Shown: piece by piece, positions 19,501 to 25,630 of the stretch
How the letters are laid out: the number at the start of each line of letters is the position of its first letter
Numbering within the stretch: position 1 is the first letter of the stretch
Assembly (NCBI RefSeq): GCF_001570585.1
Contig: NZ_BBXF01000008.1
Location: 1 to 64,000 of the forward strand
DNA: 64,000 nt
Source of the DNA: Herbidospora daliensis
GTDB taxonomy: Bacteria > Actinomycetota > Actinomycetes > Streptosporangiales > Streptosporangiaceae
Direction: 5' to 3'
Notes under the pieces: model-generated
Seen by the model: only the letters and a program-made list of their open reading frames with translations
Databases searched by the model: none
Told to the model about the DNA's origin: nothing
Position numbers and translations under genes: made by a program

Positions 19501-20426
19501 TCGGCGTCGACCTCGAACGCCTCGGCAGCGCCTACGTCGCGGCCGACGGCCGGGGCTTCGAGATCACCAAGCGGATCTCGCTGCTCCAGCTCGACCCGCT
19601 GGCCGTGCTGAACCTGAAGAACGACGGCCGCTGCGAGTTCGCCCTCACCGAGGCGCTGTTCGACCGCGACTTCCCCGGCCACTACGCCCGCCGCATCAAG
19701 ACGGTCTCGGTCGTCTTCGACGGACCCGAAGGCCCGCTGGAGGTGAACGCCGTGCTCACCCAGACCGGGCACAAGACGGTGCTCACCCCCGACCCGAAGG
19801 CGGTGCGCTACCTGCTCGACGCCAAGGGCGACCTACCGGAGTCCATCAGGTCGGACTGGCGGCCGAGCCAGCAGATCGCCCTGTCGGACACCGAGCAGCA
19901 CCGCGACAACAACGGCCTGTTCGAGCTCCGCTTCGACGACGAGCGCTACCTCCCCTTCGAGGGCACCGGCGCGGTCTCGACGTGGAAGATGGAGGTCACC
20001 GGCCGCCGCCCGTGGGACCTCTACGACGTGACGCTGCTGGTCAAGTACACCGCCGAGCAGGGCGGCGACGTCTTCGCCAACGCGGTCAGGGGCATGCGCA
20101 AGCCGTACGCCGCCGCCCGGTACGTCGACGTCGCCGGGGAGTTCCCGGCCGAGTGGGAGGTCTTCGCCGGCGGCGGCGACCTGGTGCTGCCGCTCACGCC
20201 CGACCTGTTCCCCGACATCGTCGGCGTCCAGCTCACCGGCCTGTACGCCCGCTACGACCTGGCCGACTGGGGATCGGCCCGGCTGCTGCTGAACGGCCAG
20301 GCCGTCAACGACGGCACGATGCTCCGGGTGCCGGGGCTGCGGGCCGAGACCCTGACCTTCACCGGCGACGGCGACCGCGAGGCGCTGGCCGACGTCGGGC
20401 TGATCCTGACCTACCGGGCGGCGTGA
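7599..20426 (+). CDS. Giant Tc-toxin A-subunit homologue with hemopexin-like arrays (4275 aa)
   Basis: The N-terminus has the TcA/SpvA-type block (SPAAYLTDLLTFL near residue 45, then VPYLDIVNEVLEALV near 90). Residues about 1055-2345 and 2885-3245 are hemopexin-like repeats. Between them is the TcA neuraminidase-like region (VREAIAATQLYLHRYLLDLE, then NYRIWEANRKVFLYPENYI). The C-terminal 900 residues match the TcA shell/channel and TcB-binding part: YYWEIFFHAPMLIAQALNAA, long coiled-coil helices, an Ala/Gly hydrophobic stretch, and YWESRRAGLLAGEALGVDLE. Canonical TcA is about 2,500 residues; the excess is mostly repeats. TcA pentamers bind cells and inject cargo held in a TcB-TcC cocoon, but no TcB or TcC is seen here. 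No signal peptide is evident. An ATG at 7626 is an alternative start. A rare TTA codon occurs at codon 293. Confidence 0.88.
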   Translation: MRRPIRGPSMEGIFRVRSDASIPSYERLFGELDLRTGDEARSVYSPAAYLTDLLTFLQETFHDVSLLGRRPGIGKIRLDEENTSTTVPYLDIVNEVLEALVGDDPYVRLTELKHPLALPFSLDAARFTTYLRHLGVDPVEFYRLFAAKVDRDRVARDYLGLTGDDVKVIATPREDAAGLAEAYGLGDQPISVLYDVERFLEAASLTGAELTELLYGDPDLDRSLTGTFVHQGAVVEVAADGRTLELRGGGDPPDVWFDRAHRFIRLAKKTGLSFTDLDRVVGAFTSTLERETLRAVAAATHLHRTHDVPFDLVETLTTRTLPAEVGERPRPAGDILAPQNRTFRRELARSIDMAESELVDTVRRFRDRYAGPLEESPFDREISRASIVVLHRVARLTGHLGLSVAELFAVLTALENDPAIERHSTFPVLPVLAPTSADVYRMLERDDDPVSSLWLAQTLVEVVGWMRTWGFAGEDLTGILGEPATPESAAEQAEVVASIADQFAAVALTPEVFVSDRFDERAARVIHEALAARRDGVVSPHDPRLLRLDPAVVATAAYRAVDDLGVLAAGDFEGLGLADRLTSKIFANLVIRGVLRPDGLLATEDLPEQLTLAGDFAVHRDELFAVIAGLQGAFYPSDLASALPQLTEAERAELYDNLVHNGHLADEGDVTDPDFFAEPVNVTEFRVNAPLDDVAPAVLALLRDRVAAFRAARIELDRAAFAELRLTAEQLDSLTQSLRFNGFLDADLCFTDKAALAVLDVADFGIALEFYPVRRVVLDAIKAQLAAVKAEMHLVAPDDFAALADAAMAARVVARLEGPITRGGRIHEELRAELDDADGTVDLGEGFTAGDGELVFERIAALTRAQAPYRIDLAALAELGFDDDERPRLVEMLVEAGHLTPSLAVPEGRIGYFRQITSALDFTLPGVDDYAKDVFFVLHATAKEQLAAITEIAATLGDLAGRQHRTLLNVLQDVFGVSSQVVEAIGAAVAPGALDVLVAPAADGTAGPDFRRVYRRLRRFARLAAKLGLDVDEVAVAFRDQDLAGKFPEPLALPRGVDRFDALLSGHDGLIHLFRGASYWTYSAAGHELADQRPKALTELSPRFSGLTAIDAAFTRDGVDWLVGRGDDGRSHAFTRAKGEKRWAPKAQTWGSVRNGFTAPKKIDGAYVDAEGHTHLFTGDQYLRYSADGPFTVADEGFPRSIAEWWQGETPLPERFRDAVDAVFHGHDGRTHVFSGDRTFDGRQEQPITDRWGRVRNTFDGATSVDAAYADGEGYLLFAGNQVVRYTDNPENDGVRVADGYPQRIETWWPGLPVKFESAVEAAFAAGDTVHLFKDGRTVALPGGQIRPTAEVWGVPNEALPGGRVDAAFVGLDGKTYLFSGDRYIRYSSADYSVVDPGYPRAIEGDWGGLDRVDAAFVMDGSAHLFGPVGLILDLPADYEAELADGNCSPALRRRLQAHGVTVAATAPVTGAAPQWEVGAEGGIRLTIRRVGDRIKVYGDDTPFYVRYSTRDYTRPDEGYPKPLAENWLNLPDAFGSIDAVFTGRDNETCLFSGGDFAVFDNRHRWWSEPRPLTSRWDSIPFETVDAAFVGKDGKTYVFSGPDYVRYSTADYTEIDDRYPATTAGFWGNVVNTIQRTGRVDATLVVDVTEKADGIESTHTYTYLFSGAQYVRYRDHDYDHVEFGYPKALSSLKSEPRLKALTVELDGVDAAFADGRTVYLFRGDRWHAVSDSLTRSYELPGVTAAYVDHGSVMVQTSAGWRRQHALEGPASGAETRPLALRTVPADYRSGLDAVLTGADGNVYLFKGPMCFNTAIGKDYPLDEEWGRPRNTIYQDNAVDAAFVGRDGRTYLFSGDQFVVYGDSPDVIDGEPKPIADHWGGLTGVRLAYYRDGKTYVFEHPDASGMMRHLVYSGDEGAYTTPDPGYPTLTDETFWKAPDGFPMPDAVLFEGDTMVLLAGERCVQFSEATGLWSYPRPIERVWRGFSVATGDRLRSAFTGADGATYFFFTETWTRYADRAFSAPEEIRARWGRSVNPFGSRVDAAVVFGGHTYLFGGSQYVRYTGTEYRHTDPGYPKPISVELRREAAFAGLPEAFEDAVLNTPVAAAVANGRTAHLVVGSTVFAVSTALTASYPLGLLGRVRNTVADRRKVDAALVRDRHTYLFSGDQYVRYTGGDYLYVDEGFPRTIEADWTGLPPEFGDGVDAAFLREGVVHFFKGTRFTADGVLGEVATTFGRIRNDFADGSTVDAAFVTPRGELYVFRGGQYVRYSSADLKHADEGFPRTIRDDFGDLPRTFEDGVTGAFTLGEATYLVHDLEYVRYSGRLDVVDRTFPQLFRHRWSDAADYRLSDVHTITEFADLSRRHGGLAELLAKGAAEPYEKLAEIFPWDVEELRWAKRNAGLITEFPVEDERFEIEFLLKLVRLFAVAAKTGAGPSKLHGATADTLEALLPEAVAPLAHGDLNVLRRDALVPAVLHLHPDLATAAQIYEHALIDVEMGREGVTSRVREAIAATQLYLHRYLLDLEELTAEEDVKPKLRSWWTWLKNYRIWEANRKVFLYPENYIRPELRDTKTPAFKELEDDLLQGEITADSVQRAYKRYLDEYTEVSRLAIAGAYVYKADDDAEGTRQLVLFGRTRTEPRRWYFREAEFRDGERLSASWEPWSRVDVQIEAEQVHPVHAFGRVFVFWTVVESVAPEDTGKTVLTTTTKGDEQNVSAPPPKKRVRVCYSFQNLNREWVATQTLPPGALHDGVIVIEELSVQASSTVPGAGVHDSIVVAATYRAGGTQYTRSHALTPELYAIPISAPTPMPRLIDPRKVFAETVGGVVRFNMPAESTDGPWFSVDHKGGSFLVRPMIADPGEDAPVLALKENNHRLPGQGGDRTGAAQWAKIDAGFQLGDSRYYFNGGDFVVIKPTGPVRTTTEKIADRWGNVTDSELAQTGRVDAVLVRGDHHFIFTGAEYYRFTGLNRMDLGYPKAIRTNPDQLPTWTSVDAAFTMGRTEYFINGSDLVTRDLDTGAFSSAKVAARWGVKPRVLATLTRGTTLFLFFGTTYARFSDVANTAPDKDYPRDLAGNPDQLPTDRKIRSAIDMNGTPYYFGDDTYTVGADATARPTRPLGRISTGLNTGASVDAAYVDVRTDGTYLYLVSGLDLFRYKVSGSEIPAVADAGYPKTLPQRIDGTFRRDDQRYVFAGDSYTVIPADRELTAIKDFIPIEGNWRSLPPAFATTYNGMMDADAELLLFLGPNYQSNPKGGVLQRPIEWASLKHEIVRLTSSTAFELNRRLLVGGVPALLAPETQEIDELPAFSTKTSGSTTIQVQPNIDGVPVSSHLDFQSANGRYYWEIFFHAPMLIAQALNAAQRFEDAKRWYEYVFDPTEPDRYWRFLPFLAIDLRALVEGCRIDLRNLPAQVGVDMAPLLADLETLAPLFDHARACTDADETLLDGLAARAEPFAAYDRLREKAGMIARLRRQYDLMGDRGALLKSYLDDPFDPHAIAALRPTAYRRAVVMAYVDNLLDWGDLLFRQYTMESVDEARMLYILAHDLLGDRPQGVGRRHLPIARTYEELDPADESDPYAERVTAGGSLLDGMGAIHRGVADGYFFIPGNAVLGEYWDRVEDRLRKIRASLDILGVSRPLPLFEPPADVMALVRGAAAGLTPDQVGAGLAGPVPHYRFGFLHRKAQDLVDRLRAFGGELLGVLERRDGEELSILQNKQEANIRQMSRAVREAQVEMATEYLSQMEAAREAALARQKYYEKQIADGLTSLQRSQLDIMTAAAASHLTGAGLKVGAVIAYAAPQVLAGPFIFGTMIGGEQVGKAMETGAEIAEALGEGLSVLGELYGVRVEQERQEADWNYQVMLAKADHRELGHQVASARAQLVQAQRDLEIIDQEIADLDAVATFLTGKFTNAELYQWQAGRLAQMYFASYGLAHETAKAAERAYQYEQGVSDSHIQPVYWESRRAGLLAGEALGVDLERLGSAYVAADGRGFEITKRISLLQLDPLAVLNLKNDGRCEFALTEALFDRDFPGHYARRIKTVSVVFDGPEGPLEVNAVLTQTGHKTVLTPDPKAVRYLLDAKGDLPESIRSDWRPSQQIALSDTEQHRDNNGLFELRFDDERYLPFEGTGAVSTWKMEVTGRRPWDLYDVTLLVKYTAEQGGDVFANAVRGMRKPYAAARYVDVAGEFPAEWEVFAGGGDLVLPLTPDLFPDIVGVQLTGLYARYDLADWGSARLLLNGQAVNDGTMLRVPGLRAETLTFTGDGDREALADVGLILTYRAA
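10763..14634 (+). repeat. Hemopexin-like repeat array 1 within the TcA-like protein (about 25 units)
   Basis: Units of about 45-55 residues follow the pattern VDAAF-x(4-6)-TYLFSGDQYVRYS, then PGYPR/EGFPR and a W. I count about 25 by eye, several degenerate. In hemopexin folds each repeat is one blade and four make a propeller, so this would be about six propellers. The array sits where canonical TcA has its receptor-binding domains, suggesting a target-binding role (inference). Confidence 0.85.
16252..17337 (+). repeat. Hemopexin-like repeat array 2 within the TcA-like protein (about 8 units)
   Basis: Eight recognisable blades run from IDAGFQLGDSRYYFNGGDF through FRRDDQRYVFAGDSYTVI to a last degenerate unit at LLLFLGPNY. 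They would form two four-bladed propellers. The array is separated from array 1 by the neuraminidase-like region. Confidence 0.75.
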
Positions 20427-22297
20427 TGCTGAAGAAGAAGAAAAAGAACAAGAACAAGCAGTCCACCACCACGACGACGACACCCGCGTCCCAGACCGGG
20501 AACCGGGTGCCGTCGCCGGGCTTCAGCCTGGCCAGCGTCTTCGGCCTGGGCCGCACCCAGCCCCGCCAGCAGACCCCGCAGCAGACCACGCACCTGACCA
20601 CCCACCAGACCCCGCAGCAGACCACGCACCAGACACCGCAGCAGATCCCGTCGAACACCACCACGACCACCACGACCACGACGACGATCTCGCCCCCGAC
20701 ACGGTGGAACCACTCCACCCCCACGCCGCGGACGAACCGGAGCGACATCACGATCCACATCCGGCGGCCCGGCGAGGGGAACTCCTCCTCCTCGGAGCGG
20801 GAGAAGGTCGTGGTGGTGCCCGACGCCCCGCAGGAGTCGGGGGAGTCGAGCGCCGACCAGGGCATCTCGCCCGAAGTGCTCCAGATGCTCGATGAGATAG
20901 AGGAGGTCCTCCAGCTCCCCGGGGCCGACGACGCCGTCTACCTGCCGGTCAGCCAGCTCGGCCTCACCCTGAAGATCGACTACACCCCGCTCCAGCGCAT
21001 GGAGGACGGCGAGGAGGCCGACTTCATCGACACGCGGCTGGAACGCATCCTGGGCCGGCCTCATCCGCTCGGCGCGGCGTTCATGCACAAGTACGGCGCC
21101 CGCGACCCGCGCATGACCGTCTGGGTGATGCGGGCGTTGTGCCTGCTCTCCGACAACGCCGAGGCGCTGTCGGCCATGGGGGTCAACCCGGGGGCGGCGG
21201 TCCAGCGGCTCATCGCGATGGCCAAGAAGCAGAGCCGGCTGTCGCTCTCGGCCCCGTCGCACGGGTTCGAGATGCAGGTCCTCCAGGTCGGCGGCTTCGT
21301 CGAGGGCAAGCTGCTGTCGAGCCTGTTCCCGCCCGACCGGCCCACCTGCCTCAAGCTGCTGTCGCTCTACCACCCGGCCCGGACCGAGCGCGGCGAGGTC
21401 GTCCTCCTCCCGCCGCTCGACTTCCAGCAGCTCGGCGTCCAGATGAAGAACCTGATGCATCAGGTCGTGATGAGCGAGTGGAAGGCGTGGCGGGAGACCG
21501 GCAAGCCGATGGCGCGCCACGCCATCGAGGACATCGCCAAGGTGGCCGGCTTCCTCCAGGGCTGGCTGAAGGAACGTTTCGGCACCTTCCCGCTGGCCGC
21601 CGTCGACAGCCTCTACCACAACGGGTGGACGTACGAGAAACAGCTCGTCAGCACCCTGAGCAAACCGGGCGACGACAACGAGCTGCTCGGCTGGCTGATG
21701 AACCGGGGCCAGCTCGTCGGCTGGGGGCAGAACTACGGCGCCCCCTTCAAGACGACCAGCTACGACCCGTCCCGCAAGGAGGACCGGGAGGCGTTGCAGA
21801 CGATCTACGCCGACCTGCTGGCGAACCCGCAGTTCAAGCAGGCGCTCAAGGCGGTCAGCAAGCTGACGGCCTGCTGCTCCAAGGGGCAGGGCAAGATCAT
21901 GGTGCAGCCCCTGTTCCCGAGCACCAAGGTGATGAGCCGGACCCAGTTCCGCTGGCGGCAGGCCCGCACCCTGATCCACGAGTTCCTGCACGCCCTCACC
22001 CACGAGAAGCTGACCGAGGCCAGCTGGAACATCGGCGAGGGACAGGTGCTGACCGAAGGGCTGACCGACCTGCTCACCGCCCAGTTCTTCGCCCAGCTCG
22101 TGCAGGAGGTGCGGAGCAACGAGGAGATCCGGCGGCTGATCCTCGGCGACGAACCCTTCGAGGAACCCGCCGCCAAGCACCTGGAGGTCGGCTACGGCGC
22201 GGCCGGCGAGAAGGCGAAGATCATCAAGGCCCTGGTGGGCATCGACAACCTGATGGCCGCCTACTTCCTGGGCGCCGTCAAATTCATCGGCCTGTAG
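20426..22297 (+). CDS. Zincin-like protein with Lys-rich, Thr/Gln-rich N-terminus (623 aa)
   Basis: The ATG overlaps the TcA-like stop by one base (TGATG), so translation is coupled. The protein starts MLKKKKKNKNK, then about 80 residues of Thr/Gln/Pro-rich disorder with TPQQTTHQ repeats. A helical domain of about 370 residues follows, then RTLIHEFLHALTH at about 513-525, giving the gluzincin-type HExxH (residues 518-522). A downstream Glu in VLTEGLTDLLTA could be the third zinc ligand. The end, MAAYFLGAVKFIGL, is a motif shared with three other proteins in this locus. There is no signal peptide. I infer a soluble metalloprotease-like effector or accessory factor linked to the TcA-like protein; no named family is recognised. 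Confidence 0.82.
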   Translation: MLKKKKKNKNKQSTTTTTTPASQTGNRVPSPGFSLASVFGLGRTQPRQQTPQQTTHLTTHQTPQQTTHQTPQQIPSNTTTTTTTTTTISPPTRWNHSTPTPRTNRSDITIHIRRPGEGNSSSSEREKVVVVPDAPQESGESSADQGISPEVLQMLDEIEEVLQLPGADDAVYLPVSQLGLTLKIDYTPLQRMEDGEEADFIDTRLERILGRPHPLGAAFMHKYGARDPRMTVWVMRALCLLSDNAEALSAMGVNPGAAVQRLIAMAKKQSRLSLSAPSHGFEMQVLQVGGFVEGKLLSSLFPPDRPTCLKLLSLYHPARTERGEVVLLPPLDFQQLGVQMKNLMHQVVMSEWKAWRETGKPMARHAIEDIAKVAGFLQGWLKERFGTFPLAAVDSLYHNGWTYEKQLVSTLSKPGDDNELLGWLMNRGQLVGWGQNYGAPFKTTSYDPSRKEDREALQTIYADLLANPQFKQALKAVSKLTACCSKGQGKIMVQPLFPSTKVMSRTQFRWRQARTLIHEFLHALTHEKLTEASWNIGEGQVLTEGLTDLLTAQFFAQLVQEVRSNEEIRRLILGDEPFEEPAAKHLEVGYGAAGEKAKIIKALVGIDNLMAAYFLGAVKFIGL

Positions 22298-22305
22298 GTG
22301 ACCTG

Positions 22306-23463
22306 ATGCCCTTAGCCAAGACCAAACGCGACCTGCCCACCGCCCCGATCGACGTCGAGAACGACTTCCGCTCCTTCGAGTCCCGGCTGCGCGGTCCGCT
22401 GGCCTACGACGACTTCGCGTCCCGGTGGGACGACGTGGCCGGGCAGGACGCCGCCGCCCAGCGCTGGTTGCTGCACGGCCTCGACCTGCTGGTCCACAAC
22501 ACCGACGGGGCCGGGCCCGGCTTCGACGGCGGGCGCGCCTGCTCGCTCCTGGTCGACCAGGCCGCGAGCCGCCGCCACCAACCCGGCGACCCCGGGTTCG
22601 AGTTCGAGATCCTCACCGCCTCCGGCTGGCTGGAGACCGCCCTCCCGGCGTCGCTGGCCCGGCCGAGGCCGGCCGCGTTCTTCCCAGCCGTCGGACGGTT
22701 CGACCCCGACCGGCTCACCGACGAACTGCTCCCGCTGCTGGCCGGTCGGCTCGTCGAGGTCAGGGACGCGACCGCGGCCGAGCCCGACGAGCTCGCCGAC
22801 CCCGGCCTTCTCGGGCGCGCCGCCGCGGAGATCGAGTCGCTGGTCCGCGCCGACCCGTCGATGTGGGCGATGGCGCGGGCCGACGGGCCGCTGCACGAGG
22901 GCTACGTGTTCGCCGACAACGTGCTCCCGTCGGCCGCCCGTCCGACAGGAGAGGGCGACCGGCTCGCCCACCTGCGGCAGCAGGTCCACCTGCTCGGCCG
23001 CGACCTGGCCGCCGGGGCGCTGCTCGACGGCTACGACCACGCCGTCCACCGCGAGCGGCTCGACACGCTGCTGACGGAGTGGCTGGCCGGTTCGCCCGAG
23101 CTCGACGCCCTGGTCGCCGAGCTGATCGAGGTCAGCCCGTCTCACCAGACCGGGCTGCGGAGCCCGGTCTACGTGCCGGCCACGATTCCGGACGGGCCGC
23201 ACCTGCGGCGGACCCTGGCGCACGAGTTCCTGCACCGCCTCGCCCACCCCCACTACCTGGCGCGGGCCGCCGAGACGGCCGACCCGCAGATCCTGGTCGA
23301 GGGGGTCGCCGACGTGCTCACCGCCGACCTGCTGCCCGAGGTCGGCGACGTCGGCTACGGCTCCTCCGGCGCGGCCGCCGTCGAGCTCTACGAGTCGGCC
23401 GGGCCCGACCGGCTGAAGGCGGCCTACTTCCTGGGCCGCACCGAGTTCATCGGCCTGTCCTGA
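22306..23463 (+). CDS. Zincin-like protein, paralogue 2 (385 aa)
   Basis: It begins MPLAKTKRDLP, a short basic leader, and ends KAAYFLGRTEFIGLS, the locus-specific tail motif. The predicted zinc site is LAHEFLHRLAH with HEFLH at residues 306-310, and ILVEGVADVLTADLL downstream supplies a conserved Glu. The middle aligns loosely with the 623-aa paralogue (WLLHGLDLLVHNTD resembles VMRALCLLSDNAE). It lacks the long Thr/Gln-rich linker. The ATG follows the previous stop by 8 bp. Codon 3 is TTA, which is rare in actinomycetes and can make translation depend on the bldA tRNA. Probably a metalloprotease-like cargo or accessory protein; substrate unknown. Confidence 0.8.
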   Translation: MPLAKTKRDLPTAPIDVENDFRSFESRLRGPLAYDDFASRWDDVAGQDAAAQRWLLHGLDLLVHNTDGAGPGFDGGRACSLLVDQAASRRHQPGDPGFEFEILTASGWLETALPASLARPRPAAFFPAVGRFDPDRLTDELLPLLAGRLVEVRDATAAEPDELADPGLLGRAAAEIESLVRADPSMWAMARADGPLHEGYVFADNVLPSAARPTGEGDRLAHLRQQVHLLGRDLAAGALLDGYDHAVHRERLDTLLTEWLAGSPELDALVAELIEVSPSHQTGLRSPVYVPATIPDGPHLRRTLAHEFLHRLAHPHYLARAAETADPQILVEGVADVLTADLLPEVGDVGYGSSGAAAVELYESAGPDRLKAAYFLGRTEFIGLS

Positions 23464-23474
23464 CGAGGAGCCCC

Positions 23475-24638
23475 ATGGCGTTCAAGAAGAGACGCAGCCT
23501 GTCCACCCCGGTCCGGCCGTCGGCCGGGCCGAGGGCCCGCTCCGCCAGCGCGCCCGTGCCGCGTGCCCCGGAGACGGAGACCGACCCGGCCGACGCGCCG
23601 GAGCAGTTCGACGTACCTGAGAACTTCGACGTACCCGAGGAGTTCGACGTACCCGAGGAGTTCGACGTACCGGAGGAGGTCGGGGACCTCCCGCCGGTGC
23701 GGTTGTGGGACGTGCCGGAACCGGCCGCGCTGCCCGGCCCGGCCTCCCCCCGTCAGCGGGACGAGACCCAGGACGCCGCCGACCGGAGATCGGTGAACTA
23801 CCAGCGCGACATGGAGTTCTTCCAATCCCTGTGGGAGACCTACTACGACAGGAGCACCGGAGCCCGCGTCCACACCGTGAGCGAGCGGCTGCTCTACGGC
23901 CTGATGAGCACCGACGACCCCTTGGAGTACGCCGACTACCTGCGCGAACCGCTCGAGAAGGGTTCGGTCCTCGCCCTCGCCTCACTCGGCGTGCGGACCC
24001 AGCGGTTCGTCACCGTCCCGCAGGAGTACGCCGATCTGGCGCAGGCCGCCGAGGAGGGCGACTACTTCCACCTCGCCAACCACAAGCACCCCGCCGATCC
24101 GGGCCGGAACGCCGGGCGGGCCCGGCGCCTGGCGGTCAACGTGAAGACCCAGGAGACGGCGCTGCTGCTGGCCGGCGGGCTGACCTCACTGTTCGACGAC
24201 CGCCAGGTGGGCCCCTACTTCGGGAAGGTCAAGGTCTTCCTGTCGGAGGTCGCGGTGGACAGCCCGGTGAAGACCGACAAGCTGGTGCTCTACTACCAGA
24301 CCGCCGACGACGCCGTCGACGGCGGGCCCGACGTGGTCGGCGACCGCCTGCTCGAGGCGGTCAACACGATGTTGCCGCCCGACCAGGCCGTCATGATCAC
24401 CAGCCCCTTCCTGTCCCGGGTCGCCACCGCGGTCACCTGGGGGGAGGAGACCCAGCACTTCGCCCCGTGGGCCGAGGGGAAGAGCTTCACCGACAGCCGC
24501 GCCGCCCTCATCAGGGAGGTCCTCGGCAACGGCAAGCCGATGGCGGACGCCAACGACCTGGCCCAGGCGGTGTTCGACGTCTTCGACGTCCAGGGCATCC
24601 CGTGGAACCAGCGCCACCGCCACAGTCAGCCGAGCTGA
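23475..24638 (+). CDS. HopA1-like effector-fold protein 1 (387 aa)
   Basis: The ATG is preceded by GAGGAG. The N-terminus is basic (MAFKKRRSLSTPVR), followed by a Pro-rich segment and four FDVPEE-type repeats (about residues 45-68), then a globular domain from about residue 110. The sequence order RRLAVNVKTQET, VKVFLSE, TDKLVLYYQTADD, VTWGEETQHF and GKSFTDSRAALI resembles my memory of the HopA1 family: an R-x-x-x-NV strand, FK strand, DK-x-V-x-YY strand, then G-x-A-x-EE and SF-x-x-x-R. HopA1-like proteins include a Pseudomonas type III effector and the phospho-Ser/Thr lyase partners of class V lanthipeptide synthases. The assignment is by pattern, not a profile search. It is paralogous to the next gene. 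Confidence 0.6.
   Translation: MAFKKRRSLSTPVRPSAGPRARSASAPVPRAPETETDPADAPEQFDVPENFDVPEEFDVPEEFDVPEEVGDLPPVRLWDVPEPAALPGPASPRQRDETQDAADRRSVNYQRDMEFFQSLWETYYDRSTGARVHTVSERLLYGLMSTDDPLEYADYLREPLEKGSVLALASLGVRTQRFVTVPQEYADLAQAAEEGDYFHLANHKHPADPGRNAGRARRLAVNVKTQETALLLAGGLTSLFDDRQVGPYFGKVKVFLSEVAVDSPVKTDKLVLYYQTADDAVDGGPDVVGDRLLEAVNTMLPPDQAVMITSPFLSRVATAVTWGEETQHFAPWAEGKSFTDSRAALIREVLGNGKPMADANDLAQAVFDVFDVQGIPWNQRHRHSQPS
23607..23678 (+). repeat. 18-bp in-frame tandem repeat encoding FDVPEE units
   Basis: Four 18-bp units start at 23607, 23625, 23643 and 23661, each about TTCGACGTACCCGAGGAG. They encode an acidic flexible spacer between the basic N-terminus and the HopA1-like domain. The near-identical DNA, including the less common GTA Val codon, points to recent slippage-type expansion. 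Confidence 0.85.
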
Positions 24639-24645
24639 GGAGACC

Positions 24646-25623
24646 ATGTCGTTCAAGAAGAAGAAGGGCGTGCCCAAGCCGTCGTCGATCAAGATCCCCT
24701 ACCGGCGTCCGGTCGTGTCGGACATGGTGGCCTCGCCCACGGGGGTCCAGGAGACCCCCGCCGCGCGGGTCGGCCGCTACCGCATGAACGGCGCCCGCGA
24801 CGGCCGGTTCATCAGCGACCTCTACCGCCGCTACTACGACCCGACGAAGGGCGGCGCCCGCGTCGACCTCGACGACGACACGCTGTCGGACGTCTACCGG
24901 CTGATGGGGGTCGGCGGCCCCGGCTACCTCGCCCGGCCGGTCACCCGGCGTCAGGTCGAAGACCTCATCGTGGCCGGTGAGGGGCGATGGGAGGTGGAGA
25001 ACCAGTCGGGCGGGCCGTTCTCCGCCGCCCTGGCCGCCGGCGACTACTTCCGGGTGCGCAACCGCAGCCACCCCGAACCGAAGGACATGCGTTACCGCGC
25101 CCGGCGGCTGGTGGTGAACGTACAGAACCAGCAGACCGCGCTGGCGATCGGCAACGCGCTCGCCCCGCTGTTCGCCGACCCGGACATCGGGCCGAGGTTC
25201 TACCAGTTCAAGATGTACCTCTCCAACTGGGCCGACCCCCAGCGGAACGTCAAGCACGACAAGATGGTCGTCTACTACGCCATCGACCCCACGTCCGGCG
25301 GCGACGACGACGTCATCGGCGACGAGCTCGTGCGCACCATCTCCGCGGCCATCCCGCCGGGCGAGGCGGGGCAGTCCGTCAGCCCGTTCTACTCGATCAT
25401 CACCCCGGGGGTCGCGTGGGCCGAGGAGGCCGAGGACTACCTGCCCGACTCCGGGGGCCGCAGCTTCACCGAGACCCGCGCCGCCGTCATCGCGCGGGTG
25501 CTGGCCGACAACCCGAAGGTGACCGGCCAGAAACAGCTCGCCGACCTGATCACGGCGGCGCTGACGAAGGAGGGCGTCGTCGAGGGGGCCCGGCACCGCC
25601 ACGAGATCCCCGACAAGATCTAG
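24646..25623 (+). CDS. HopA1-like effector-fold protein 2 (325 aa)
   Basis: It starts MSFKKKKGVPKPSSIK, 7 bp after the stop of its paralogue, with a GAGGAG-type RBS. The globular domain mirrors the first paralogue in order: FISDLYRRYYDP, AGDYFRVRNRSHP, RRLVVNVQNQQT, YQFKMYLSNWAD, HDKMVVYYAID, GVAWAEEAEDY, GRSFTETRAAVI and a C-terminal RHRHE matching RHRHS. It lacks the FDVPEE spacer. The conserved Lys in HDKMVVYY and Arg in RRLVVNV would be the first residues to test if this is a phospho-Ser/Thr lyase-like fold. It is the last gene of the plus-strand operon; the convergent zincin-like gene ends 7 bp away. Confidence 0.6.
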   Translation: MSFKKKKGVPKPSSIKIPYRRPVVSDMVASPTGVQETPAARVGRYRMNGARDGRFISDLYRRYYDPTKGGARVDLDDDTLSDVYRLMGVGGPGYLARPVTRRQVEDLIVAGEGRWEVENQSGGPFSAALAAGDYFRVRNRSHPEPKDMRYRARRLVVNVQNQQTALAIGNALAPLFADPDIGPRFYQFKMYLSNWADPQRNVKHDKMVVYYAIDPTSGGDDDVIGDELVRTISAAIPPGEAGQSVSPFYSIITPGVAWAEEAEDYLPDSGGRSFTETRAAVIARVLADNPKVTGQKQLADLITAALTKEGVVEGARHRHEIPDKI

Positions 25624-25630
25624 ACGCCGT

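Noticed and set aside
8475-19772. A 3,765-codon antisense open frame opposite the TcA-like gene
   Set aside because: It is a Val/Glu/Gly/Arg-rich frame mirroring the GC-biased codon positions of the plus-strand gene, with no recognisable domain. The plus-strand frame has clear TcA and hemopexin motifs.
23475-25623. Class V lanthipeptide cluster, based on HopA1-like proteins
   Set aside because: No LxmK-like kinase or lanthipeptide-type precursor is adjacent. The paralogous pair lies within the TcA operon and carries the shared basic tag.
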